Positions 42,402 through 53,389 of a stretch of 64,000 bases of DNA are shown here, piece by piece. The position numbers and the translations under genes are program-made. How positions within the stretch are numbered: the first letter of the stretch is position 1; every line of letters begins with the position of its first letter. Origin of the DNA: Bathynomus jamesi (taxonomy: Eukaryota > Arthropoda > Malacostraca > Isopoda > Cirolanidae); NCBI GenBank assembly GCA_023014485.1, contig JAJOZX010001000.1, positions 780,001 to 844,000 on the forward strand, read 5' to 3'. The notes below the pieces were generated by a model that was given only the letters and a program-made list of their open reading frames with translations, had not been told where the DNA came from and did no database searches.

Positions 42402-43130
42402 TGATAACTGTAGCTGCATTAGTTTGGTTTTTTCCTTGGCGTTTGAAATGAATTCCGTATAGAAACAGATGGAGAACCAGGAAATCTTTAGATGTTCATG
42501 CTTGGGAGGTTGTTAAATTTGGTGATGGCTAACAACTGTTGACAGATATGACAAGCGGTTCGTCATCAGGATTTCATGAGTATTTGATCAGGATCGAATA
42601 CTGAACCTACAGCAAGTGTGGAAGCCTGTACTTCAACTATTTCACTTCATTTTGCACACTTTTCTAAATGTGAACGAATGGGTTCAATCTTTTATATCAA
42701 TTCAGCTCCATTTTACTTTAGAGCTCTTTTCAGTTCGTGACACTTCTCCATTCCTTGCCTCGCTTTCTTCCACTTCCAGATGCAAAAGATATTTTACTAA
42801 TTTTAGCCACCAAAATTTTAAAAAAATATTACAAAAGTGTGTGAAAATTAATTTAACTAATTTCGCTCAGCCAAACTTATTTATTTGGGATGAACCTCTA
42901 ACCTGTAGTTGGTTATATACCTTAGGCTCGGGACCTGCTATCTTTCTTATTATATTTTTTATGTATTTAGGATAAAATGTTTACTCCTGTAAAAAATAAA
43001 GTTTAAGAGAATTAAGACAGGTAGATGCCAGATAGTGATAAATACAAAATTAAAAGTTGTAAGGCATATAAGTCTCCTATCCTATCTATGCAAAATATAT
43101 TAATATAATGGTCATACTTATAAAATAAGA
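42241..43130. other. No gene supported; ATT microsatellite
   Basis: (ATT)n at 42367-42400. Right after it a frame reads LITVAALVWFFPWRLK, resembling a membrane segment, and a 119-residue frame at 42616-42975 ends in a hydrophobic tail. Neither matches a family I know. Confidence 0.4.
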
Positions 43131-43778
43131 CTAATGAGTAGTGATGTTAAAAAACGTTTTTTTTATGTCCATGTTGTTTTTTTTGTTTTTTTTGTCGTTT
43201 TTTTGGTTTTTTATTGTTTTTTTTGTTTTTTTTTGTTTTTTTTAATAATTAATTAGATATTGCCAATTTAATTATAAGGTATACTTTTGCAATGATATAT
43301 ATTATAAAAATAAATAAATAAATAATAAAATAGGCCATATGGTACCAGTATAGAATGTCCTTTTCAGCCTATTTACAGAAAAAAACTGGCCTCCTTCTTG
43401 CACTGAAAGTCTCGTATCTTGAGATCCGTTAAACTTGCGAGAACACTAGCTGGGAGCTGACTGCCCATTGTCCAACCTTTCCAGGACTCTCCCATCCATG
43501 CCTCGGATTTTGAATCTCCCACTTAACTATCCTTTAGACCCGCGATGACATTTTCCCCCCGAGACCATCCATATATATACATACACATACACCCATATAC
43601 ATATATACCAATATATACATAAATACTTATATACACATATTTATATCTATTATATACCCCATACACACGCATACATCCAGAATTCCAGATACATACGCAA
43701 GCATACTCACATATATACCTACACAAACTCATACACCTCTATTTCGCCCTTTCATTACCTCCGAGATCATTTAGCACA

Positions 43779-44018
43779 TACAGTAATGTCCATACAGCCA
43801 AAAGAAACCGATTAAGCACAGACAGAGCAGCAAAGCTAGTATTTATATCCCAAAATGCAAAATTCCAAGAAAGTGAAGTAAAACATGGTGCTACATTGGC
43901 TTCATCAACATCCAAATCTGCAATAAGTACCAGTACCTGTGATATTGAAACTATATGCTCTAATCAATCTAGTGATAATGATTCTTCAATGGAAATAGAA
44001 TCAGATAATGAAAGTTAA
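43779..44018 (+). pseudogene. hAT transposase C-terminal fragment
   Basis: The final 79 residues of a hAT transposase: YSNVHTAKRNRLSTDRAAKL, then VFISQNAKFQESE, then a Ser/Thr/acidic tail ending in SSMEIESDNES before TAA. The RNRLS....KLVFIS block is the end of the hAT dimerisation domain. The nucleotides of the tail (43935-44037) are repeated at 44208-44300, so the 3' end was tandemly duplicated with intervening TA repeats. The zinc finger and catalytic core are absent, so it is inactive. It fixes the coding strand of the element. Confidence 0.75.
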
Positions 44019-44087
44019 ACAGCATTAGGTTAACACAAAGGTTAAAGAAAGAGATGAATATTTTTATTTTTTTTATTTTTCTATTTG

Positions 44088-44131
<44 letters not shown>

Positions 44132-44300
44132 TGGTATTCTTGCCAATCACAATTATATATATTGTTTTATACCAGTATTATGTATTTTTTATTATGTATA
44201 TTATACCAGTACCTGTGATATTGAAACTAGCATATATGCTCTATCCAATCTAGTGATGATTCTTCCATGGAAATGAAGGTTAAACAACATTAGGTTAACA
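43935..44300 (+). repeat. Imperfect tandem duplication of hAT 3' end
   Basis: CCAGTACCTGTGATATTGAA, GATTCTTC-ATGGAAAT and ACA-CATTAGGTTAAC occur twice in order, about 275 bases apart. TA arrays (44092-44127 and a shorter one) lie after each unit, followed by a shared CTTGCCAATCACAATTAT. Confidence 0.8.
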
Positions 44301-44537
44301 AAAAGGTGAATATTTTTTTTCTATCTGGAATATATATACTGGTACTCTTGCCAATCACAATTATGTATATTGTTTGAAACGAGGAAGAATGTTTCATGTT
44401 CTAGTTAAAAAATATATATACATAGGAAAAACAAACCCTCACTTTTTATTTCTATTCTATTATATACTTTTTGTGTGATTCAGTTTTTCTAAATGATGAC
44501 TATATATACTAGGTATAACCGTATAAGCATGGTAGTA

Positions 44538-45097
44538 CAGGGTGTCCGAGAATTATCTGTACAATATTTGGCTGTTATTAAAAGTCAATCATGAAGTGTA
44601 GAAATTCCAGTCTTGTCCCATTCTCATTAAGTTTTTTCTGATACCAAGTTTTGACAAGTTTTTTAGAAATTCCAGTGTGTCCGAACATTATCTGTACAAT
44701 TTCATCTTTTAATAAAATTCTTGATAACACGTAAAATTCTTAAACAAGATTATTTAGAATCTGTATTTTCAAAAGTTTCTTTTATTAAAGTAACGTTGTT
44801 ACAAACATTCGATATGTGCACCATCAGTGATTCGCAAAACATCCAATCGATAATCCAAATGTTGCCATGTACGCTGCAGCATATCCACATCAATTCGCTC
44901 AATAGCAGCTGTGATTCTTGCTTTTAAATCATCAATGTCTGTCACCCGCGTACATTTCTAAAAAACTTGTCAAAACGTGGTATCAGAAAAAACTTAATGA
45001 GATTCTCTGTAAAATGGGACAATACTGGAATTTCTACACTTCATGGTTGACTTTTAATAACAGCCAAAAATTGTACAGATAATTCTCGGACACCCGG
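44538..45097 (-). mobile_element. Second mariner-derived hairpin element
   Basis: TA duplications flank ends CAGGGTGTCCGAGAATTA and TAATTCTCGGACACCCGG. The inverted arms run for roughly 145 bp each, including TAAAAGTCAA, GAAGTGTAGAAATTCCAG and AAACTTGTCAAAAC-type blocks. The left arm has an extra partial copy of the end (AATTCCAGTGTGTCCGAACA, about 44664). Only a transposase tail is left in the middle. Confidence 0.85.
44799..44951 (-). pseudogene. mariner/Tc transposase C-terminal fragment
   Basis: Minus-strand codons read TRVTDIDDLKARITAAIERI, then DVDMLQRTWQHLDYRLDVLR, ending in GAHIECL and a stop. This is the usual C-terminal tail (L..RI..A...I..DML.R.W..L..RLD.CR...G.HIE.L) of the DD41D-type transposases seen elsewhere in the window. 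The catalytic core is deleted, so the element cannot move on its own. Confidence 0.8.
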
Positions 45098-45567
45098 TAT
45101 AGTAAATTATAGCTAATACTAATATACTTATTAGATTAAAGGAAGAAAAATAAGAAATAAGTTTAAAACAATAAAAAACAAAAAAAACAGACTATCTTCG
45201 TTTTAAACAAAAAAAACGACAAAAAAAACAAAAAAACGACACAATAAAAAACGACTCACATCACTACTAATGAGCAATGTATTTTATATATATTTCTATA
45301 AAAATAATGGTTATACTGTAGATTAGATGTAGTGCTGTGTAATCAATGCTGTACCAGCTACTGTTTTAATTTTTGCCTTTATTTGAAATTATTTCTTGTT
45401 TAGTAAAGCCTGTTAGTAAGGAAAAAAAATTGAAAAATACGTTCCGTTCCTCCCCACCAAAAATTCTTCATAAAATTATGAAAAAAATGCAAGTGGGTTT
45501 GGGGAAAAAAAAAGAAACTTTGGGAATAAATAAATACTGTAAATGCATTTATTTGTTTACAGTTAAA

Positions 45568-45571
<4 letters not shown>

Positions 45572-45615
<44 letters not shown>
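45572..45615. repeat. (CT)n microsatellite
   Basis: A pure CT run of more than twenty units immediately upstream of a LINE fragment. Confidence 0.95.
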
Positions 45616-45617
<2 letters not shown>

Positions 45618-45620
45618 AAG

Positions 45621-46020
45621 GATACAGAAAAGTTAGAAAGGGTACAAGCAAAGGCTACAAAATTGATCCCTACAAAGAAAATCCAAAATTACCAAAGGAG
45701 ATTGGAGTGCTTGAATCTGTTTACCTTAGAGACCAGGAAGTGGCGCGGTGAGCTTATTCAAGTCTTCAATGCTCAATGGAACAGAGAGGGTAGACTAAAG
45801 AAACTTATTCTCACTTAATGCCAATCCAACAAGAAATAATGGGTTTAAACTGGAACTAAAGACATTTAGGACCTCTGTCTCTGGCAATTTCTTTTCCTAT
45901 AAAATAACTAAAATCTGGAACCAACTTCCCTCAGAAGTTGTTTCAAGCCAAAGTGTAAATGTGTTTAAAAACAGGCTAGACAATGTACTGACTACTCCCA
46001 TGGTTAAGACTAAAACATAA
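45621..46020 (+). pseudogene. LINE reverse transcriptase C-terminal fragment
   Basis: Frames read DTEKLERVQAKATKLIPTKK, YQRRLECLNLFTLETRKWRG, ELIQVFNAQWN, then after a frameshift NNGFKLELKTFRTSVSGNFF, SYKITKIWNQLPSEVVSSQS and FKNRLDNVL before a stop. The order R.QR.ATK.IP, L..L.L.TLE.RR.RG.LI.VFK, and FS.R....WN.LP..VV is the post-RT region of CR1/Nimbus-type LINEs. The RT itself is absent; the 5' edge is the CT microsatellite. It is different in sequence from the other LINEs here, so it represents a fourth lineage or a distant relative. Confidence 0.8.
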
Positions 46021-46047
46021 CGTAACTCTGCAGGAGTTCGCCTGCGC

Positions 46048-46083
46048 GGTGTGTGTTGTGTGTGTGTGTGTGTGTGTGTGTGC
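46048..46083. repeat. (TG)n microsatellite
   Basis: GTGTG run following the LINE fragment. Confidence 0.9.
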
Positions 46084-46348
46084 ATGCGTAATTATAGTTA
46101 ATTTATGTATTCTCCACTTTCCTGTAAAATTTCCTTGGCTACTTTTCCAGGGTCAAGGTATTTTCTTCAACCTTTTTCCGTATCTGCCTGTGGCAGGGAG
46201 GGAGCGGAGGGTGGGGAGAGAGCCTTATACTTTTCTATCCAGTTTTCTACTACTGCTAGAATAGTTGAAAGAAAAATAAACCTGTTTTATAACAGGAACC
46301 TCCCAGAGTGCACCGGAAGGTTTTTGAGGCTTCCTCTTGTCCTTGTAA

Positions 46349-46411
<63 letters not shown>

Positions 46412-46432
46412 TGTGTGTGTGTGTGTGTGTGT
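46349..46432. repeat. Compound (CT)n-(TA)n-(GT)n microsatellite
   Basis: Three different dinucleotide arrays abut one another without spacer. Confidence 0.95.
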
Positions 46433-46619
46433 GTACACGAGTCGATTTCAGTTATAAATTTTTTTCTATCAGAATACGTTTCAGCGTATTTTTCATGATT
46501 CTTTTGTCTGCCATATGGATGATAATGATGACAATATAATAATTTTCTTATACAGTATAGCTTTTTCATTCATTCATCGACACTAGCTAGTAAAGAGATG
46601 ACACGTATTTCAACTTCAC

Positions 46620-47384
46620 TGTCCTTCTAATGTGATCATGGCTACGAATACGAATCCCAGAAAACTTACTCGAAATCGGCTTTCGTTGGAGAGAGTATCG
46701 AAGTGATTTGGATGCACAAACAGCAAGGATTGAGCGCCTGGAACATCGCCGAGAGGATGAACTTAAGAGGCCATAGTTGCAGCAATACGCAGATACAGAA
46801 TGTTCTCGAACGGAAGCCCGACTGGCTGGAAGAGTTCGAGCAGAATGCCCCGCTCGAATGCAAGCGCAAGATTCGAAAGACGGGAAATGAAGAAATAAAC
46901 GCCTCATTCTACAAATGGTTCAAGGATGTTACAGAATGGATGTTTCCAATTAACGGGCTTCTGCTTCAGCAGAAAGCTCTGGAAATAGCGCGAAGTTCTC
47001 CAGGTTCAAGTCCATCCACGATGTTGCCACAAGTTTGCTCGAGATGAAGTAGTTCATCATCAGCAAGGGCTACAACGACCTACTGGAAATTTGTATGAAC
47101 TTGGAGAAGGTCCAGGCAGAGTTCTTAGCCAAGCAGATGACAGTGCTTGATTTCTTCGATAGTTCAGAAATTAAACCACACTGTTAAACCCACTTTTCCT
47201 TTGAGACAAATTTGAACAAAAGTTAAGTGACATTTAATGATGCATACGTGTATTGGTACAATATATATATTCGATTTAAATGAATATAAAATGGCCGCCG
47301 CTTAATCTGTATAGAAAGGCCACCTGTCTATAAAGGCCATGATGACTGTTTCCCTTGGGCGGCCTTTATACGCAGGTTTAACTG
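46620..47384 (+). mobile_element. pogo/Tigger-like element remnant
   Basis: The 3' end ...CAGGTTTAACTG followed by TA fits a pogo-type terminal repeat and target, and a TATAAAGGCC / GGCCTTTATA pair precedes it. The left end was not found. Confidence 0.55.
46690..47170 (+). pseudogene. pogo/Tigger (CENP-B-like) transposase N-terminal fragment
   Basis: The frame shows an HTH_psq-type domain (SIEVIWMHKQQGLSAWNIAE, TQIQNVLERKPDWLEEFEQN), then the link CKRKIRKTGNEEINASFYKW and a second, Tc5-type HTH (VPINGLLLQQKALEIA). This two-HTH order is the DNA-binding half of pogo and CENP-B-like transposases. A frameshift follows at about 46985, and decayed codons continue to about 47170. No DDE core is present. 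It would bind DNA only. A domesticated CENP-B-like gene is unlikely because of the shift and the adjacent transposon end. Confidence 0.75.
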
Positions 47385-47812
47385 TAATTTTATTGAATTT
47401 TAAAAAATTTAAGAGGAGTGGGAAATAGAGTGCGGTATCAACATGAAGTACTGTATGTGTTCAACTTGTGGTTTCTGCCAAGGGCGGAGCTTATTCTCAA
47501 AGTTCATGGCACTTGACTATATTGTGTTAGTATCAGAGGTGGAAGGGTAACGAAGCTCAAATGACTTTTTTGAATAAATTAGTTATTTGGAAGTAACTTT
47601 TCTTCTCGGTACTTTTACTCGAGTAACATTTTAGAAAATTATCGGTACTCTTACTCCGTTATTTATTTTATGGGCCTCTCGTTACTTTATTCTGGGCGTC
47701 TCAGCAGAGTCAGCAGTGAGTGTGATATTTTGAAAAGTACTGTATGTGTAAATATAATACTGTATAACCATAAAATGATGTGTTTATTTTCCTCATTACG
47801 TAGTATATGTGG

Positions 47813-48560
47813 TTCCATGTATATTCCCCCCATGAAAATTCCCCCACGAAATTCCCCCAGTAAATTCCACCCAAGGAAAATTCCACCCACAGAAAATTCC
47901 ACCCACGAAAATTGCACCCACCCAAAGAAAATTAGTTTAAGTTTAAAATGTGTATTATTATTTATAAATTTATTAAAAATTTATTACAGTAAAAAGTAAA
48001 AGATTTATTTCAAATTTATTACAGTAAAAAGTAAAAGATTTATTTCAAATTTATTACAGTAAAAAGTAAAAGATTTATAAGTAAAAGATATATTAAAAAA
48101 CAATTATTCGACGTTTAATGAAGATTGTATGCAATGCTCTTGAGGAACTCTAAACTATCTGTATTATTATAGCGCTCCACTAGTCTCTTCAGTCTTTCAT
48201 TTATGATCTGATAGGTTTTTCGTGCGGGTCGCGGGTAGCAAAAATTAACCAAACTATCACGACTTATCCTAACCAATCGTCAAGGGCGTACAATTAACCT
48301 AAAAAAATAAATAAAAAACAATAAATTTTTTTTATTTATTTATTTTTATATATTAAGAGAAGAGGATTCTTTATACTGTACGGCATTGACGATTGGTTAA
48401 ACTAATTTTCTTTGGGTGGGTGCAATTTTCGTGGGTGCAATTTTCTGTGGGTGGAATTTTCCTTGGGTGGAATTTACTGGGGGGAATTTTCGTGGGTGGA
48501 ATTTTCATGGGTGGAATTTTCGTGGGTGGAATTTTCATGGGTGGAATTTTCGGTACACCG
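47813..48560. mobile_element. Foldback element with 15-bp minisatellite arms (MULE-like)
   Basis: The left arm is about 8 units of AAATTCCACCCACGA-type repeat and the right arm about 10 units of the inverse, GTGGAATTTTCGTGG. Probable 9-bp duplications TATATGTGG (47804-47812) and TATATGTAG (48561-48569) flank it. The central part includes three 37-bp tandem units (TTTATTTCAAATTTATTACA, 47984-48068) and a minus-strand coding remnant. Confidence 0.8.
48115..48279 (-). pseudogene. Coding remnant resembling MULE transposase C-terminus
   Basis: Between two stops a 54-residue frame reads VRISRDSLVNFCYPRPARK, then TYQIINERLKRLVERYNN, then SLEFLKSIAYNLH and a stop. The arrangement (aromatic Y--INERL--LV--Y, then ---FLK-IA-N at the very end) is like the C-termini of arthropod Mutator-like (Phantom) transposases as I remember them. 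The surrounding element makes a 9-bp duplication, the Mutator norm, which agrees. There is no ATG and no core. If the match is right, this is the last exon end of an ancestral MULE left inside its deletion derivative. Confidence 0.45.
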
Positions 48561-49329
48561 TATATGTAGCTACCCAATATATAATCAATGCTAAGGTGAA
48601 TCATTTAAGGTGAATCACCTGCTTTGTTATTATTATTATAGGATCTTTTTGTCTACAGGCTACGGACAGCAGCTGGTGAATCATTTGTTGACCACAGTAT
48701 TGTCACTACTGTATTATATGTCTTAAGACTTAAAAAAATATATTGCAAAGGTACTTTTTACTCCGAGTACTTGAGTACTTTATAAACTAGTTACTTTTTA
48801 CTTTTACTTGAAGTAACATGAAGAAAAAGTACTTCTACTTTTACTTGAGTAAGTTTTTTTTCAGAGTAACAATACTTTTACTCAAGTAATTTTTTCCAGT
48901 ACTTTGTCCACCACTGGTTAGTATGTCTTTGATTTATAAAAATGAAATACAGATATTGAAGTTCGTAATTTTTTGATTAATTAATTAATTCACGTTTCTT
49001 TTTAAATTAAACGTTGTTCTGCATCCAGAGTAATATAAATGCTCAGATAGAGCATAAAACTACGACCATATATTTATATAAAAAAAATAATGAGTATAAG
49101 AAAATGGAAAACACACAAAAACGGATAATGATGTTTATTACTCAAGAATACAACACAGAAGTTTGGGCACCCTTCAAATTAGTAACTGGTAAAATCTTCA
49201 TTTGCTGCAATTACTTCAAGCAGATGCTTTCCACATCCTTGTACTATCTTTTGGGTTCATTCCTTGGGTAGCAGTGATCATTCTTAGCAAAACGCCTTCA
49301 CTCAGTAAAATTTTTCATATTTCTTGCAT

Positions 49330-50230
49330 GGGCCAATCGCTTCAGATCTTACCTAAGATGCTCCATGATACTGAGGTCTGGGGACTGTAACTGCCGTTCC
49401 AAAAGTTTTGATTTTCTTCTGTCCCAAACATTTTACTGTACTTTTGGATATATGCTTTGGATCATTATCCTGTTGGAATATTCAACCACTCCCCATCTTC
49501 AACTTCTTCCCGAAGGCAGAAAGTTTTCATTCAAAATCTACTGATACTTTGCTCATTATATTACACCATAATCCGTACCGAATTGGCCATACCTGCAAAT
49601 GAGACAAACGAAAAGCATGATCAAGCCGCTACTGTGCTTCGCTGTCGGAATGGTACTTTTTATTCAATACCCTGTTCTTCCTACTTACAAACCTCTTAAC
49701 TGTGGCCGAAAAGTTCTATTTTTGTCTCATCAGACCAGAGAATCTTATTCCAGGACTCTTCAGGATCATCGAGATGTTCCATGACATACTTGAAATGTGC
49801 AGCTTTGCAATGAGGACGCTTAGAAATAGGTTCCAGTGTAGACAATTCTTGTGAAGTGTTCTCTGGACCATTGAGATGTGTATTCAGCTGGCTGCAGCTT
49901 CAAGTGACAATTCGAGGTCCTTGGGAGTAAGTTGGAGATTCTCGGCGACACCTCTGACAATTTTCTTTGCATCTCTGGTGAAGACATTGGGTGGTGTTGC
50001 TGGTCTTGGTAAGGATGAAAATTTCTTTATTACGTTTCGGATCGTAGTAACAGATGTGGGTCAAAACGCTTGGCTGTTTTCTTATAACCTTTCCAACAAT
50101 TGTGAACATCGACAGTTTGTGTTTCAGGTCTTCCGAAAGCTTTCTTGAAGAACCAATCGTTGGTTTGACATTGAATTTGAAAATCGATATTTTCATACCT
50201 GAAATGTTAAAGGTATGCCTGTTAGATTGT
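49330..50230 (-). pseudogene. Tc1-type (DD34E) transposase, heavily decayed
   Basis: Minus-strand fragments follow the Tc1 order. Near 50100-50200 are helix-turn-helix-like codons. SDETKIELFGHS (about 49730) carries the first catalytic Asp. FQQDNDPKHISKSTVKCLG (about 49470) carries the second, and the SPDLNPIEN-like end that should follow is mutated beyond recognition (KIKTFGTAVTVPRP). Stops and shifts occur every 30-60 residues. It differs from the DD41D and DD34D mariners of this window in the DNDPKH block. Inactive and old. Confidence 0.75.
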
Positions 50231-50275
50231 ATGCAGTACATAGTTCTGTCTAAACTTTGCATTAAAGTGTATGAG

Positions 50276-50736
50276 CAGGGTCGTACCAAGGCAGGGCAAG
50301 CGGTGCGGCCGCCCAGAGCGCCGACGTGTGGGGAACGCCAGATTGTTGATCTTAGAGCTGCCACGTAGAATAAAATTTGGATTTTCAATTAATTATGTAT
50401 TAATTATGTATTGTTTATGTATTGTTTATGTATTAAATAATTATGTATTAATTATGTATTGTTTATGTATTAAATAATTATGTATTAAATAATTGCGTAT
50501 TAATTATGTATTAAATAATTACGTATTAATTATGCATTGTTAATGTATTAAATAATTATGTATTAATTATGTATTGTTTATATATTAAATAATTATGTAT
50601 TAATTATGTATCGTTTATGTATTAAATAATTATGTGTTTCTGTCATAATCAATTTGTATATATTCCGAATTTAATAGGGTGGGGGCGCATAAGGAATGCC
50701 TCGCACAAGGCGCCATCACAGGTTGGTACGGCCCTA
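50276..50736. mobile_element. hAT MITE with minisatellite interior
   Basis: Ends CAGGGTCGTACCA and TGGTACGGCCCTA are inverted, with an 8-bp duplication TGTATGAG (50268-50275 and 50737-50744). The interior from 50385 to 50640 is a tandem array of ATTATGTATTA / TTGTTTATGTATTAA units. No coding capacity. Confidence 0.88.
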
Positions 50737-50905
50737 TGTATGAGTAAATTCTGGTGATGACTGCATATACCTGCGATGTATTCGCGCATACTATAAGTTC
50801 TACAAGTTACTAATTCGAAGGGTGCCAAAACTTTTGTGTTGTAGTCCTCAAAAACAAACATCAGTATCTATATTTATGTGAGGTCGATTTATCTTTACAC
50901 CTTAA

Positions 50906-52440
50906 TTTTTTATAAATATATGACAATAGCTATATATATATATATATATATATATTATGTCTGCATTACATACTTCTCTGGACGCATCACAATTCAAACA
51001 TTTTCGAAAATTTAATAGGGGTGCCACAACCTTCGCATGTGACTGCATATCAAATAATTTAAGTCGCAACTGTCATGATTTAGAATTTGTTTGCAAACAC
51101 ATCAAAGCACCAGCAGACATAGTAATATTACACTATTACAATCTGTATACTTAGATTGGTATTGCAGATTTTACTGTGTATTTGTAATAGGTATTACTAA
51201 GATAGTTTTCACTTAAATTCACGAACGTGGTCATCCTATAAACAGAAGTCGACGATCCATATGCCTTTCTCTCCCCTTTTCCGTCTTTTTAATGACTTCT
51301 AAGTACATTTTTCATTATGTTTCTTGTCGGGTGGTCCTCAAGAATATTCTCTTCCGTTGGACTGAGAAGAACATGGGAATAACTGGAGGAACTTTGAAAG
51401 TGCAGCAATTCTCATTTCCAGCTTGATTTGTCCTCGAATGCGGTATGGAGTGCCTTTTCAGATCGCGCATGAAACACACTCACTCAAAGTAAGGGGTTGT
51501 CCCAACAACTTTATCGAAATTACACACGTAACTCTGTAAAATAATAATGAGGACTTTACTCGAGTTATTATAATCATAGAATTGGTAGCGATAGCCAGCT
51601 TATTCTTAATCCTAGCTGGGTTAGGCCTATCAGCATACGTGGAAGTGTTGTATCGTTTTGGAGTTACTGAAGCGCCTACGGCAAGCCTATCTCATACGAG
51701 AGTAGGCCTTGTGCTTACAGGATTTTAACCACGGCCCTGTTTCGGAGTTTGGCTTACCTTTTCTTAAACACCGATCTGAATTATTATTACTAAAGCAACC
51801 AGAATTTACCACACCCACTGGGAACACCACCACTACACTGTAGGTTAGCTCCTTAAGGACGGTACGAAAAATGCTCTGTATGAATTGGTCCCCAATTAAT
51901 CCTCCCCTAACATCGCCAGTCTAACTTCAAAGTAGGTTATGCCTAGCCTAGTAGGGTCAGCCGAAAGATTCCAGAAATGGTCCAGAGCGGGTAGAGTAAA
52001 TTGAAGTCCACAGTAGTATTCCTCATAAGATTAGGTTAGGGTAATTTACAATAGCCTTTGTTAAACTATAAATTAATGCTAGGTCTCAGACCACAATGTA
52101 GGCCTAATCTAACTGGACTTAGTTTAAACTGCTATCTCTAAACTGAGGCTTAGAAATACAAGAGTTAACTTACCGAGTCAACTGCTCCTAGACAACTTTC
52201 AGCTTCTTCAATTGGAGTACTCCTTTCATTTGTTAAGTTTAGGTGAGCGCACTTTAAAAGCTAGTTTTTCCTTTGCTGCGTTTCAAGCCCACAGCCTGCC
52301 ATGCCGATGTTGCCACATGTCACCTTTTTCTCTTTCCCTCCCAGCTTTTTTTTCGTTGGTTGGTTGATCGGGAGGGTCATTGTATCAATACTACTAGGGG
52401 GGCGGTTAATCCTAAATTTTGCTCGGGACAAGCGTAAAAT
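50906..52440. other. No gene supported
   Basis: A TA run at 50933-50955 precedes a 65-residue open frame (50957-51154) of unknown nature. From about 51500 to 52300 the base composition is less AT-rich and TTAGG/AGGTTAG motifs are scattered, but I see no long frame, splice pattern or family. Confidence 0.45.
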
Positions 52441-52494
52441 TTGGAGACACCATTTCTAAGCACGATTTTATATTTAAATTTTTTTTCCGAAACC

Positions 52495-52640
52495 TCTTAC
52501 CCCCCTGTACCCCCCACTGAAGGTATACATATGTGTATTTTCTGTTTTTCTGCTACTGTGTATAATCGATATTTATTGCCAGATGTGCTTTGTAATATGT
52601 CCTTTATAGGGTTTTCTTGGTCGCAGAACACAAATACACA
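52495..52640 (+). repeat. Dispersed repeat, copy 1
   Basis: GTATACATATGTGTATT, TTTTCTGCTA, ATATTTATTGCCAGAT and GCTTTGTAATATGTCCTT recur in the same order at 60405-60550. Confidence 0.8.
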
Positions 52641-53389
52641 TTCGTAATGGAACTTTGAGAAATCATTATGGCGGAAATCCAAGGTGGCGGTCAAAATCAC
52701 AAATTTTTGGGCATTTGAAAATGAAACAACACTGAACAGAATTATGCAGTTGACAAGGTATTTGTGAGAACTAATACAGTTAAATCATGAACTTTCAACC
52801 CATCTGAGACCACCAAGTACAATAAGGAGAGTGCTAAGTGCACAAAGACCGATTTCAAGATGATTTTCACACATTCTATATTTGTATAAAGATCATAGTA
52901 TCTTACCATACACGCATATTGTTCATTTCAGTAATGTGTCTACTGCATGGTTAAACTCACTTATTGTAACCTGAGCTTTACAGCTGACATTGCTGAGATA
53001 AAGCTTCAAATTAGTGGCATTGAGAGGGGCAATTTTCTGTAGTCCTTCATTAGACGAAATATATCACTAGTCTTTGGCACAGAAAGAGTGGTATCTCGTG
53101 CATAACTGACTTCGAGATAAAGACGGTTCAGCTTCTGCGAATCGTCCACATTTGATTCTTCGAGATAATTATTCACTTGCTCACTAGCCGTGAATGGCCC
53201 ACCTAGTCTTTTTAATTCTTCCAGGTCTCTATTTCTCCTGCGGTCTACAGCGACATTCGCAATCTCTTTAGTCTGTAATCCTTGCTTCTGTAATTGTTCT
53301 TGTCGTACGCTCCACTCTCATTATTTCCGGAATTTTTGCAGTTCCAATTTTCCTATAGTGTTTGAAAGACCCTGTTGGTTGTTTTTCAA

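Larger units (their letters stand above)
43139..45266 (+). mobile_element. hAT element with TAGTGATGT ends
   Basis: Inverted ends TAGTGATGT-(T)AAAAAACG and CG...ACATCACTA, then T/A-rich KTTTTTT arrays on both sides, with a perfect 8-bp duplication CTAATGAG (43131-43138 and 45267-45274). The interior holds a hAT transposase tail, an internal duplication and a nested mariner hairpin. Most of the transposase is deleted. Confidence 0.9.
47534..48916. mobile_element. Non-autonomous hAT with ACTTTTACT subterminal arrays
   Basis: Ends CAGAGGTGGAAGGGTAACG and ...TTTGTCCACCACTG, with a perfect 8-bp duplication GTTAGTAT (47526-47533 and 48917-48924). Subterminal DNA on both sides is made of TTACTCGAGTAA, ACTTTTACTT and AAGTAAC words. 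The interior is largely the foldback element at 47813-48560. Confidence 0.9.
49040..50905 (-). mobile_element. Tc1-like element, decayed, with nested hAT MITE
   Basis: Inverted repeats at about 49115-49190 and 50800-50876 share GGGTGCC / GGCACCCTTC, AATTAGTAACT and ACAACACA blocks. The true ends probably lie 60-80 bases further out. A 461-bp hAT MITE sits in the 5' part. Confidence 0.7.

Noticed and set aside
42400..42620. Possible receptor-like exon (hydrophobic LITVAALVWFFPW, then TDMTSGSSSGFHEY)
   Set aside because: The second phrase recalls a TGF-beta receptor GS box, but the frame has stops and no kinase or extracellular part is nearby; too weak to call.
42616..42975. 119-residue frame with hydrophobic tail
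   Set aside because: AT-rich composition explains the openness and no motif or family is visible.
47687..47925. Frames reading WVEFSVGG-type repeats as proteins
   Set aside because: They are translations of the 15-bp minisatellite arms; a repeat unit of 15 bp stays open in frame by arithmetic, not selection.
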